A DNA stretch of 64,000 nt from Clostridiales bacterium (lineage in GTDB: Bacteria; Bacillota; Clostridia; Oscillospirales; CAG-272). How positions within the stretch are numbered: the first letter of the stretch is position 1; every line of letters begins with the position of its first letter. The DNA is taken from positions 1-64,000 of the forward strand of contig JAAWQR010000006.1 of NCBI GenBank assembly GCA_022800625.1, in the 5' to 3' direction. Of this stretch, positions 41,027 through 49,605 are shown one piece after another. Both the position numbers and the translations under genes were made by a program. Under the pieces are notes generated by a model that saw only the letters and a program-made list of their open reading frames with translations, had not been told where the DNA came from and made no database searches.

Positions 41027-43123
41027 ATGAATAATTTTTTTAAGAAAAATCTGTCCCTGATTATTTGTGCCGGTATGCTTGCAGGAAATACAGCTGTAAC
41101 TGTCAGAGCAAACAGCCGCGGACTTTTTAACAAAATCGGCATAACTTCAGAAACAGAGCTTGTAAGTCAAAGTAACATTATTGATGTTATCTTCAGTGAT
41201 CCTATTGACGGATTCTTTATAAATCCGCAGTATGAAAGCGTTATAGAGCACAGCGAGGCTCTAAAGACTTCAGGGGTTCGGGAATCTATCGATTTGTCCG
41301 AATATGTGGATTTTAATGCTTCGACGGCTCATCTGCTGAATGAAATGAAGGAGCGTAAAAGTCAAATCGATGTAAGGCTTAAATATAAAGCTGATAAAAT
41401 AGTTTCAACCAATGATATGAAGCAGCTTGCACATGATCTGATTAATAAAACTCTTGAACATTCCGGTGTTCCGAATGAGGGTGATTATATCGCTTTTCAG
41501 TACGGATCATGCAGTTACAGTATCAGTTATAAAATACTCGGAGAGAATTATTATTTCAATATCGGATATAATTTTAAATATTACACTACCGGAGGGCAGG
41601 AAAAAGAAGTCGACAGAGCAGTTGAAGATTTGATTAATGAGCTTGACATTGAAGACAAAAGTGATTATGAAAAGCTTGAAAAGATTTATAATTGGATGTG
41701 CGAGAATATCGCATATGATTATGATAATTTAAATGATTCGGACTATCTTTTAAAGCATACGGCGTATGCTGCACTTATTGACAGAAAAGCAGTATGTCAG
41801 GGATACGCTGTTTTACTATATAGGCTTGCTTTGGAGGCGGGCATTGATGCAAGATATATTTCAGGCATCGGAAACGAAGAGCCTCACGGTTGGAATATCG
41901 TAAGGCTCGGGGAAAAATATTATAATATTGACACAACGTGGGATGCAGTATACTGTCAGGCGGGTTTTGATTATAAGTATTTTTTGAGAACTGAAAGAAC
42001 GTTTGGAAATCATTATAGAAATCCCGAATTTTTGACAGATGAATTCTTTAATCTCTATCCAATGGCTGACAGTGATTTTGATCCCGATCATAAACATGTT
42101 TACGGAGAGTGGCAGCTAATAAAAGAAGCAAACTGCAAAAATAAAGGGATTGAACAACGAATCTGCAAAATTTGCGGCAAAAGAGATAATCGCAGCACTG
42201 CATTAGGAGAGCACAGATGGTGTGAATGGATAACTGTTACAGAACCGACTGAAAAGAATGAAGGTTTGATTCAGCGTCAATGTTCTGTTTGCGGAAAGAC
42301 CGAGGAGAAAGTATTAGATAAAATTGAGCATGTGCATAAATATACAGATATAACAGTTTCTCCGACTTGTACCGAACAGGGATACACAACTCATACATGT
42401 ATTAAGTGCGGAGACAGCTATACTGACAGTGAAACAGCATCGCTCGGTCATATATACGGTGAGGATTATACAGTTGAGGTTTATCCGACAAGGGATAAAT
42501 GCGGTCTCAGATACCGTATATGTAAGACATGCGGAGATAGAGAAGATCATGATGTGCCGAAACTTCAAAACAGTTCGCTTATATTTGACGATCTTGCGGC
42601 TGATTGGTATAAACCGTCGGTCGATTATGTTTTGACAAACGATCTTATGAACGGTAAAGGAGACGGAAAATTTTCCCCATCTGAAAATATGACGCGTGCT
42701 CAGTTTGCGACGGTTCTTTGGCGGATAGCAGGGAACCCTGAATCAAACGCCAATGTTCCGTTTGACGATCTTGACAGGAGAGCAGAATGGTATTTGCCTG
42801 CAGTGGCGTGGGCTTACGAAAACGGAATTATCAACGGAACTTCGCCCGCTTCATTTGATCCGAATGGAAATATCAAACGTCAGGATATGGCGGTCATACT
42901 TTACAGGTATGCTGAAAAATACATGGGATATAATGTGTCGGGAAGTGCGGATTTGTCTTATTTCCCGGATGCGGGCACAATTTCCGATTATGCCGTTAAC
43001 GCTATAGCATGGACAAACTCTTTGGGAATCATAACGGGGAAGGACGGACAGATTGCACCGATTGCTACAGGCACTCGTGCTGAGGTCGCTACAATTCTAA
43101 TGAGATTTGATCTTCTTCATTAA
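41027..43123 (+). CDS. Surface protein: transglutaminase-like domain, Cys-pair repeats, SLH anchor
   Basis: 698 residues. Signal peptide at about 8-28, then a novel region, a transglutaminase-like domain (about 210-330) with catalytic Cys257 ('DRKAVCQGYAVLLYRL'), His287 ('EPHGWNIVRL') and Asp302 ('YNIDTTWDA'). Next are four tandem repeats of about 38-45 residues with a C...C-x2-C-G pattern ('CKNKGIEQRICKICG', 'CSVCGK', 'CTEQGYTTHTCIKCG', 'RICKTCG'), and C-terminal SLH domains ('FDDLAADWYKPSVDYVLTNDLMNGKGDGKFSPSENMTRAQFATVLWRIAG', three copies). SLH domains bind secondary cell wall polymer, so the protein is cell-wall bound. The enzyme may be a peptidase or crosslinker; substrate unknown. Confidence 0.9.
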   Translation: MNNFFKKNLSLIICAGMLAGNTAVTVRANSRGLFNKIGITSETELVSQSNIIDVIFSDPIDGFFINPQYESVIEHSEALKTSGVRESIDLSEYVDFNASTAHLLNEMKERKSQIDVRLKYKADKIVSTNDMKQLAHDLINKTLEHSGVPNEGDYIAFQYGSCSYSISYKILGENYYFNIGYNFKYYTTGGQEKEVDRAVEDLINELDIEDKSDYEKLEKIYNWMCENIAYDYDNLNDSDYLLKHTAYAALIDRKAVCQGYAVLLYRLALEAGIDARYISGIGNEEPHGWNIVRLGEKYYNIDTTWDAVYCQAGFDYKYFLRTERTFGNHYRNPEFLTDEFFNLYPMADSDFDPDHKHVYGEWQLIKEANCKNKGIEQRICKICGKRDNRSTALGEHRWCEWITVTEPTEKNEGLIQRQCSVCGKTEEKVLDKIEHVHKYTDITVSPTCTEQGYTTHTCIKCGDSYTDSETASLGHIYGEDYTVEVYPTRDKCGLRYRICKTCGDREDHDVPKLQNSSLIFDDLAADWYKPSVDYVLTNDLMNGKGDGKFSPSENMTRAQFATVLWRIAGNPESNANVPFDDLDRRAEWYLPAVAWAYENGIINGTSPASFDPNGNIKRQDMAVILYRYAEKYMGYNVSGSADLSYFPDAGTISDYAVNAIAWTNSLGIITGKDGQIAPIATGTRAEVATILMRFDLLH

Positions 43124-43146
43124 TAATTTATATTTAAACAGAATAG

Positions 43147-43179
43147 GCTTCGTCGATTTCGGCGAAGCTCGTTTTTTTT
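43147..43179 (+). terminator. Terminator of the transglutaminase-SLH gene
   Basis: 9-bp stem GCTTCGTCG/CGGCGAAGC (one G-T pair) followed by a T8 run. Confidence 0.9.
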
Positions 43180-43332
43180 GGCTGAAAATATCAATAATGC
43201 GGTAATATGGCAAAAAATACTTGTTTTTCAAAAATGGTATGTTATAATAAAATTGTAAATGATTCAGCATTTTTGTTCTGTTTATCTTACGAGTTTTATC
43301 ATTAAATTAAATTACTTATATAGGAGTTGTAT

Positions 43333-44173
43333 ATGTCACAAAAAATTCAAATAATAATAAGCTGTGATCGAAGAGTGTTGGAACTTGAACAGGTCAAAAA
43401 TTGGCTGATCGAAAACGGATACAGTTTATCAAATAATCATTATCATGTGGATAAAACAGCTGATATAATAATTTTAATCACATGCGGAGTAACACAGATG
43501 CATGAGGATTTTACGTTTAAGATGCTTGAAAAAATAAAAGCAGGGATGAAACCCGGCGCACAAATAATATTAGGCTGATGTGTTCCCGAAATCAATCCCG
43601 AACGTGTAGCTAAAGAGTTCGGCGGACCGATTTTCAGTCCGAAGGCATATTATAAGCTGGATCGAATATTTAATATGCCGCGTAAATTAGATACATTTGA
43701 CCGACCGAACATTTATATGATGAAAGGACTGTACCGAAGCGACGTCGGTTGAAGAGCAATTTACATTAGAACTTACAGACATCAATCCTGTATTTCTCAA
43801 GGTGATTTATGAACCTGTAAAGACGTTATGCCTGCAGAAGAGACTTTCTAATCTGTATATTCCCATTCAGTCGGGAAATGACCGGGTTTTAGGTTTGATG
43901 AACAGACGTTACAATATAAATGAAACTAAAGAAATGCTATGCGAACTTAAAGCTTTGGCGCCGAAGGATTTTAAGATAGGCACATCTGTAATAGTAGGAT
44001 TTCCGTCTGAAACATGCGACGAATTGCAGGATACGATCGACTTTTGCAACAGTATGAACTTCGATTGGATATACTGTCACGGTTTCTCCGCAAGGCCCGG
44101 TACTTCGGCGGCTAAACTGCCGGAACAGCTATCTGAGGAAGAGGTAATAGACAGAGTAAGTTTGTTTAGATAA
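43333..44173 (+). pseudogene. Decayed MiaB/RimO-like radical SAM methylthiotransferase
   Basis: The N-terminal piece (43333-43578, 'IIISCDRRVLELEQVKNWLIENGYSLSNN') ends at an in-frame TGA within what should be 'ILGGCVPEINPE', and the frame then continues ('CVPEINPERVAKEFGGPIFSPKAYYKLDRIFNMPR'). Further on, after 'YMMKGLYRSD', the radical SAM core with its C-x3-C-x2-C cluster is missing. The reading frame shifts, and the C-terminal half resumes ('LYIPIQSGNDRVLGLMNRRYNINETKEMLCELK', 43802-44173), a typical methylthiotransferase stretch. At least one stop, one frameshift and an internal deletion mean it cannot be functional. The TGA is not read as selenocysteine because the rest is also broken. 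Confidence 0.85.
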
Positions 44174-44246
44174 AGAATAAAGGATAAGGAATCCGTAGTA
44201 TTGGATTTTGCGTAAGCAGTAATATTTGTTATTGATAAGCTGAAAT

Positions 44247-44272
44247 AAGTCTCACCGGAAACGGTGAGACTT
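44247..44272 (-). terminator. Terminator between the pseudogene and the glycyl radical enzyme gene
   Basis: Perfect 11-bp stem AAGTCTCACCG/CGGTGAGACTT with GAAA loop, 18 bp from the end of the glycyl radical gene. It can act in both directions; a T-rich tail is on the plus side (GTCTTTTATC). Confidence 0.8.
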
Positions 44273-44289
44273 GTCTTTTATCTTAATTT

Positions 44290-46491
44290 TTACCTCAGTC
44301 TTGAAATAAATTCATCCTGAACTTCGCGGGAAAGAGTTACAAATCTGGCGCTGACGCCCCACATGCGGATTATCAGATCGCGATGAGCATCCGGATTTTT
44401 CTGAGCGTCAAGCAGATCCTCTGCGCTTACACTGTTCGGCTGGTGCTGCATACCGCCTATATCAAAATAGGATCTTGTTAAGCTTGCAAGGACGCCGTCT
44501 GTTCCCTCAAAAACAGAACTTGAGTACTCAAGCATAAGGCAGTTGTTCCATTCCGACATCTCGGGTGAGAGCTTCGCGGCAGAACGCATTGCAGAAATCG
44601 GACCGTTTTTCATCGTACCTGCGGCAGGACTGAGGGATACGGGGATAGGAGTACCTGAAAATCTTCCGTCGGGCGTTGCAGGAGTATTCCAGCCTGCGAA
44701 AACAGGATGCGGCTGATGGAAGCCACTGAGGTGGCGCACACCGCTGAAAGTAAAACGCTTTGAGATTTCTTTAGCTGCATGTTCCATGATCCTGATTCCG
44801 GGCAAATCTGCGCAGTCATCGTCATTCCCCCATTTCGGTGCACTGAGCAAAGAGTGTCGCATGACTTCAAATCCTTCAAAATTTTTATCAAGAGCTTCTC
44901 TAATCTCAGACAGAGAATATCTTTTTTCGTCAAACACTCGCTTTCTGAGTGCGGACAGAGAATTTACGGCAACCGTAAGTCCTGATATCATAAGTCCTTT
45001 TTGTTTTAGCCTATAGTCGATCAGATCAATGTCCCCGCCGATGTCGAGTGCACCTTCGATCATAGCTGATGTAAAAGACAAAGGCGACATTAGACTTGCA
45101 GCGGCAGCTCTGATATGCGGTTCGGTTATATCGGCCGAATAAAATTCTTCCGTGTCACCATCGGCAAATCGCAGAACCACCTTTTCAAATTTGTTATATG
45201 AATTGATCTCAAGGTCAACTGCGGCTGAGATATCTCTTTCATATAGGGCAATAAATTCCTCAAAAGTGCAGTTGTCTTTGGCTTTTTCGAGGGTTTTCAG
45301 CAGAATTTTTGTAAGATTTACGTCGCCGCTTCTGAATATCTGACATCGTCCGGGTATCATAATATCCTGACACAAATCAAACGCGTAGTCGCGCGCATCT
45401 TCGGGAGGAATTCCTGCGTTTGTGAGATTTTCGATGAATTTATCGTCGTTGTAGTATGCAAGAGTGTTAAGTCCGCTTTCCGATAGCTTTGAGAGACGGT
45501 CTAAAAATTCAGGAGGATTCTTGCTGTTTATTCTGCATGCGACTTCGGGTTCTTCAAGGCGAACCTTGTCAAGTGAATCGATAAAGATGTACGTCAGCTC
45601 ATTTACGGCATTGTCTCCGTTCGGCAGTACTCCGCCCAGCGTAATATTGTGCTGAGAATTATACTGCCCCATTTGATAGTGATACAGATCGCATGAATCT
45701 GAAAATTTTATCAGCAGACAAGCTGTTATCTCCTCTATTTCATTATGCTTGTTTTTATCATAGAACGGGTACAGAAAGCTATCGACTCTGCCGTAAGACA
45801 TTCCTCTGAAATTGTCGCACAGAACGCCAATGTGGGCAAGCCAAAAGAGCTGCGCGGCTTCATAATAATCACGCGGAGGTTCAGTTGAAATATGACGGCA
45901 AATTTCAGAAATTCTTTTAAGCTCTGCTTTTCTGCACTCGTCGTTTTCATATTCAGCCATCTCGGAGGCTTTTTCGGAATACCGCATAATGAGCTTTGAA
46001 AAAGCTCTGTAAACCGCCGCCATAGCTCTTGCATATTCGGCTCTAAAAACACTTTTCGCTTTTCTTTCCGCTGTTTCGGCTCGCTCAATGATTACTTTAA
46101 TGCCGTTCTTCAGAAGTATGGAATAATCCGCTACATTATGGAGCTGACTATTGTTCGGCAGATCAAATCCCCGAAACTTTTTTCTGTCGTTGTCGTTTAT
46201 GTATTGCGGCATAGTATTAAGGTCAAGAAGTGATTTTCCGTCAGGCGTAACTGAAGGATCGCATTCAGGATTATCCACACGCGAGAGCAGAGTGCGAGAG
46301 CCGACTATCAGCTCATGTTCACCGATATAAATCGGCATATTTTCAAATATATAAGAAATTGCGGCGGCTCGTCTTTCCGGGAGAGATAGAGGAAGCTCGG
46401 CAAAAGATATCGAACTGTCAATTTCTTCACGCGCGGATGAGTGCTTTGCTTTAAGCATATTTTCGCGAAGTATTTTTATTCTGTCACTCAT
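44290..46491 (-). CDS. Glycyl radical enzyme of unknown substrate (PFL-like fold)
   Basis: 733 residues from the ATG at 46491, 6 bases after GGAG. Near the C-terminus, 'IIRMWGVSARFVTLSREVQDEF' holds the radical-bearing Gly712, and the thiyl Cys is in 'DYAFDLCQDIMIPGR' (Cys374). Dehydratase and decarboxylase family members carry C-x-E here (the Glu acting as acid/base). This enzyme has C-Q-D, and pyruvate formate-lyase has C-C. So it is neither PFL nor a standard eliminase by this signature. It follows its activase gene. No microcompartment, alcohol or aldehyde dehydrogenase gene is nearby to hint at the product. The start and family are secure, but the substrate is unknown. Confidence 0.88.
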   Translation of the reverse strand: MSDRIKILRENMLKAKHSSAREEIDSSISFAELPLSLPERRAAAISYIFENMPIYIGEHELIVGSRTLLSRVDNPECDPSVTPDGKSLLDLNTMPQYINDNDRKKFRGFDLPNNSQLHNVADYSILLKNGIKVIIERAETAERKAKSVFRAEYARAMAAVYRAFSKLIMRYSEKASEMAEYENDECRKAELKRISEICRHISTEPPRDYYEAAQLFWLAHIGVLCDNFRGMSYGRVDSFLYPFYDKNKHNEIEEITACLLIKFSDSCDLYHYQMGQYNSQHNITLGGVLPNGDNAVNELTYIFIDSLDKVRLEEPEVACRINSKNPPEFLDRLSKLSESGLNTLAYYNDDKFIENLTNAGIPPEDARDYAFDLCQDIMIPGRCQIFRSGDVNLTKILLKTLEKAKDNCTFEEFIALYERDISAAVDLEINSYNKFEKVVLRFADGDTEEFYSADITEPHIRAAAASLMSPLSFTSAMIEGALDIGGDIDLIDYRLKQKGLMISGLTVAVNSLSALRKRVFDEKRYSLSEIREALDKNFEGFEVMRHSLLSAPKWGNDDDCADLPGIRIMEHAAKEISKRFTFSGVRHLSGFHQPHPVFAGWNTPATPDGRFSGTPIPVSLSPAAGTMKNGPISAMRSAAKLSPEMSEWNNCLMLEYSSSVFEGTDGVLASLTRSYFDIGGMQHQPNSVSAEDLLDAQKNPDAHRDLIIRMWGVSARFVTLSREVQDEFISRLR

Positions 46492-46505
46492 AATAATCTC
46501 CATTT

Positions 46506-46520
46506 TGCCGCTAAACGGCA
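46506..46520. repeat. TGCCG/CGGCA hairpin before the glycyl radical enzyme gene
   Basis: TGCCG-CTAAA-CGGCA directly precedes AAAATGGAG on the minus strand, in the 47-bp gap between the activase and enzyme genes. Confidence 0.55.
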
Positions 46521-46538
46521 GTTCAAGTCTAAATAGAT

Positions 46539-47435
46539 TTATTTTTGCGAATCCGGCATACCGCATTCACGCATAATATTTTTTAAATGCTCTATGTCAT
46601 CACAGCTTACATGAAATCCGTCATTTTTCGGAAGGTTCATTCCGAACATTCCGTATTTCTCGCGTCCTAATGAATGATACGGAATCATCGTTACTGATTC
46701 GGGAGGAGTTTTCAGTGATGACAAAAAAGCGGATATGTTTCTGATCTCCGACTCATCAGCATTAAAGCTTCCGATGAGGGGAATCCTGACATGCAGCTTG
46801 ATTCCGATATCTGACAAATACCGACAGTTCTCAAGGATAGATTTGTTAGACGTTCCCGTGCCTTTTATGTGAATCTCTTCAGTAACGGCTTTAATATCGT
46901 ATAAAAAGAAATCAGTATAAGGTAGAACCCTGTCAATATCCTCGCGCGGCACGTTTCCGCATGTATCGACAGCGGTTGTAATCTCGAGCTTTTTACATTT
47001 TTTCATACATTCACAAATGAAATCAGCTTGAAGAAGCGGTTCGCCGCCCGAAAATGTAACTCCTCCGTTTTTTCCGTAAAACGGCATATCACGAATGAGC
47101 TTTGTAAGAATTTCATCTTCCGTCATGAGCGCTCCGCAGATCGACAGAGCATCCGTCGGACATACATTTGTACATTTTCCGCAGTTTGAGCATACGGTTC
47201 TGTTTACCGCGTGATAAGCTTCCGATATGCTGTGACAGTCACATATATTCTGACACTCTCCGCACATAATACAAAGAGAACTGTCATATCTCAGCTTCGG
47301 TACAGCGCTCATTCCTTCGGGATTATGACACCACAGACATTTAAGAGAACATCCTCCCATAAAAACGGTTGTCCTGATTCCGGGACCGTCGTGAACTGAG
47401 AAAGATTGTACGTCAAAAACAAAGCCTTTAGCCAT
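46539..47435 (-). CDS. Glycyl radical enzyme activating enzyme
   Basis: 298 residues. Radical SAM motif 'CSLKCLWCHNPEG' (C-x3-C-x2-C, Cys29, 33, 36) preceded by 'VHDGPGIRTTVFMGGC'. A two-cluster ferredoxin insert follows: 'CIMCGECQNICDCHS' and 'CSNCGKCTNVCPTDA', typical of activases for dehydratase/decarboxylase-type enzymes rather than PflA, which lacks it. It makes the glycyl radical on the enzyme encoded next. The activase is first in this operon; the enzyme usually precedes it. Own TTGACA/TATAAT promoter. Confidence 0.96.
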   Translation of the reverse strand: MAKGFVFDVQSFSVHDGPGIRTTVFMGGCSLKCLWCHNPEGMSAVPKLRYDSSLCIMCGECQNICDCHSISEAYHAVNRTVCSNCGKCTNVCPTDALSICGALMTEDEILTKLIRDMPFYGKNGGVTFSGGEPLLQADFICECMKKCKKLEITTAVDTCGNVPREDIDRVLPYTDFFLYDIKAVTEEIHIKGTGTSNKSILENCRYLSDIGIKLHVRIPLIGSFNADESEIRNISAFLSSLKTPPESVTMIPYHSLGREKYGMFGMNLPKNDGFHVSCDDIEHLKNIMRECGMPDSQK

Positions 47436-47467
47436 ATGAATGTTCCTTTGACTTGAATTTTAAATAA

Positions 47468-47496
47468 ATTATACATGCTTTTTATTTGTGTGTCAA
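47468..47496 (-). promoter_or_regulatory. Promoter of the glycyl radical operon
   Basis: Minus strand: TTGACA, 17-bp spacer, TATAAT, both perfect. No regulator site recognised. Confidence 0.85.
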
Positions 47497-47636
47497 GGTG
47501 AAATACAGAAACAAAAATATATAAGCAAATAAAACTTACTTATTGATTGTAAAAATTTCCGTATTCGTACAGTATAAATCTTCTTGTTTTACAAACAATA
47601 GTATTGGCAATTTATAAAACAAGGAGATTTTTATAT

Positions 47637-48182
47637 ATGAAAGCTACAGGAATCGTAAGACGAATCGACGATCTCGGCAGAATTGTCATTCCGAAAGAGA
47701 TCAGAAGAACTATGCGTATACGCGAGGGAGACCCTCTTGAAATATATACGGACAGAGAAGGGGAAGTAATATTCAAAAAATACTCTCCGATAGGAGAGCT
47801 TGCCGAATTTGCCGCTCAGTACGCGGATACACTTCATAAAACCTGCGGTTTGTTTGTTGCTATATGCGACAGAGATGCTGTTATCGCGTGTGCGGGAATA
47901 CCCAAAAAAGAATATAACGACAGAAAGCTCTCTCATGAACTTGAAGCAGCAATGGGAACGAGAAATCTTTATACAGCTGATTCGGAGAGCGAAATTTATC
48001 TTGTAGACGGCGGCAGCAGTGTTGTAAGCTGTATGATGCCGATTATAACTGAGGGAGATATTATGGGCTGCGTTGTTTCTCTGAAGTATTCTGAGAAAGA
48101 CGGAGAGTGCGTATCATCTGATATTGAAACAAAGCTTATACAAACGGCGGCGGGATTTCTCGGACGCCAGCTTGAAAGTTGA
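47637..48182 (+). CDS. spoVT: Stage V sporulation protein T (AbrB-family regulator)
   Basis: 181 residues from the ATG at 47637 behind AAGGAG. The N-terminal AbrB swapped-hairpin is 'MKATGIVRRIDDLGRIVIPKEIRRTMRIREGDPLEIYTDREGEVIFKKYSP', followed by a GAF-like domain of about 125 residues. This N-terminus and length match SpoVT, the forespore regulator of sigma-G genes, and not AbrB (about 95 residues). In Clostridia it also affects germination. The upstream 200 bp contains no certain sigma-G box. Single gene followed by a terminator. Confidence 0.95.
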   Translation: MKATGIVRRIDDLGRIVIPKEIRRTMRIREGDPLEIYTDREGEVIFKKYSPIGELAEFAAQYADTLHKTCGLFVAICDRDAVIACAGIPKKEYNDRKLSHELEAAMGTRNLYTADSESEIYLVDGGSSVVSCMMPIITEGDIMGCVVSLKYSEKDGECVSSDIETKLIQTAAGFLGRQLES

Positions 48183-48209
48183 AGTAAGTAAGAGAAAATG
48201 CAAAGAAAA

Positions 48210-48248
48210 AAGGATTTATGCATATGAACATGCACAAATCCTTTTTTA
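48210..48248 (+). terminator. Terminator between spoVT and rplS, usable both ways
   Basis: Stem AAGGATTT/AAATCCTT with an inner TGCAT/ATGCA pair; T-runs on both sides serve the convergent genes spoVT and rplS. Confidence 0.85.
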
Positions 48249-48254
48249 TCAGCC

Positions 48255-48596
48255 TCAGATAAGCTCTTTGACTTTAGAACTCTTACCGACTCTGTCGCGC
48301 AGATAGTAAAGCTTTGAACGTCTTACTTTACCGCGTCTGATAACGTCAACCTGAACAACATGGGGAGAGTGGAGGGGGAAAGTTTTCTCAACACCGCAGC
48401 CGTAAGCTACGCGGCGAACCGTAAATGTCTCGGAAACTCCGCCGCCGTGACGTGCGATAACAGTTCCTTCAAACATCTGGATTCTTTCTCTTGTACCCTC
48501 TTTGATCTTGTTGTGAATTCTAACCGTGTCACCTATGTTAAACTGGGGAACGGTTTCCTTCAGATACTCACTTGCAAAAGCGTCGATCTTATTCAT
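48255..48596 (-). CDS. rplS: 50S ribosomal protein L19
   Basis: 113 residues from the ATG at 48596 behind GGAGGAGT; the ORF track start at 48704 lies in the leader. '[70 protein letters not shown]' is L19 throughout. In many Firmicutes it sits with trmD and rimM, which are missing here, so it is a single-gene unit with its own promoter. Confidence 0.98.
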   Translation of the reverse strand: MNKIDAFASEYLKETVPQFNIGDTVRIHNKIKEGTRERIQMFEGTVIARHGGGVSETFTVRRVAYGCGVEKTFPLHSPHVVQVDVIRRGKVRRSKLYYLRDRVGKSSKVKELI

Positions 48597-48675
48597 TTCG
48601 ACTCCTCCTTTTGATATGCGGACATTCGTGCTGAGCTTGGCAGAGGACTGTCCTGTATTTGTCATAGACTTATTT

Positions 48676-48704
48676 ATTATATCACAGATTTTTCCGATAT
48701 GCAA
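48676..48704 (-). promoter_or_regulatory. Promoter of rplS
   Basis: Minus strand: TTGCAT, 17-bp spacer, TATAAT. An 80-base leader follows. Confidence 0.75.
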
Positions 48705-48789
48705 TACTTTTTCTCAAAATTCGTTGCTTATAAAGTTTTATGAAAAACAGATGGTCGAGATTTAAGATTACCGCTTATTAACAAGCATC

Positions 48790-48834
48790 AAAAAAGCAAA
48801 GCTTTCGGTATTTTGCCGAAGCCTTGCTTTTTTT
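48790..48834 (-). terminator. Terminator of the DUF4430 lipoprotein gene
   Basis: A long A/T-flanked stem AAAAAGCAA.GCTTCGG/CCGAAG.CTTGCTTTTT with a 7-base loop, T-run in either direction. Confidence 0.85.
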
Positions 48835-48854
48835 GTTATGATTATTTCTGAATA

Positions 48855-49361
48855 TCAGCTCTCGCTGCTTGTGTCGCTTGCTGCCTCGGTATCTGCTCCG
48901 TCAGGCGTATCAGTTGTTGTGTCGGAAGAACTCTCGTCCTTCTGAGGTATGAGATAGTAAACGATGACGTCGCCCTCTTTTACTTCAATCTCATGCGCTC
49001 TCTGTTTATCGGGAGTCTCTCCGTTGATGGTGTATTCCCATACATATGTATATCCTGCTCTTGTTGTTTCTGATTTTCCGGCAATAGATACTATTGAAGT
49101 TCCGTCAGAAGAGAGTTTATATTTTATTTCATTCTGCTCAAGAATGGCAACAACTGCGTCGAGAACGGTCGGCGGAGCTTCTTTTGTTCCCTTGACTTCG
49201 CCTGTAACAGCGCCTTTTAATAAGGTTTGCTTACCTGACGTATCCTGCGTAACGGCGGTAAACCTAACGTCATCTACTGCTACAACACTTCCGCATGAAA
49301 GAAGAGCGGTGCATGATATAGCGATTAAAAGTATAAAAGCTGTAATTTTAATTTTTTTCAC
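48855..49361 (-). CDS. DUF4430-domain lipoprotein
   Basis: 168 residues from a GTG 8 bases after GGAGGA. Signal peptide and lipobox 'ALLSC' (Cys about 23), then a DUF4430 domain ('VLDAVVAILEQNEIKYKLSSDGTSIVSIAG...TYVWEYTINGETPDKQRAHEIEVKEGDVIVYYL') like the C-terminal domain of transcobalamin, and a Ser/Asp/Thr-rich tail. Such proteins bind small ligands or act as surface modules. No cobalamin transport gene is adjacent. Function not established. Confidence 0.83.
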   Translation of the reverse strand: MKKIKITAFILLIAISCTALLSCGSVVAVDDVRFTAVTQDTSGKQTLLKGAVTGEVKGTKEAPPTVLDAVVAILEQNEIKYKLSSDGTSIVSIAGKSETTRAGYTYVWEYTINGETPDKQRAHEIEVKEGDVIVYYLIPQKDESSSDTTTDTPDGADTEAASDTSSES

Positions 49362-49512
49362 TGTATGATTCCTCCGAATCTTATAATCTTTATAAAATCA
49401 TTACATATGTCATTATATATGAATTATTCGCTTTTGTCAATACATAATGCAAAAATCAATGTTATTTTATAAGTTATGACAACTGTGAAAAGCTTTAATA
49501 CATCTGACGGTA

Positions 49513-49542
49513 TTGACTCAAAGTACAGACAAGTGGTATAAT
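49513..49542 (+). promoter_or_regulatory. Promoter of the ABC exporter operon
   Basis: TTGACT, 18-bp spacer, TATAAT, with the -10 64 bp upstream of the chosen ATG. Confidence 0.75.
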
Positions 49543-49605
49543 TATACGGTAATGTGCCTATAAGGAATGAGCGCATTAAAAAATCGGGAAAGAGTGTATC
49601 GGATA

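Noticed and set aside
43576-43578. TGA in the methylthiotransferase gene as a selenocysteine codon
   Set aside because: The gene also has a frameshift and lacks the radical SAM core, and no SECIS-like hairpin was seen after the TGA. It reads as a pseudogene.
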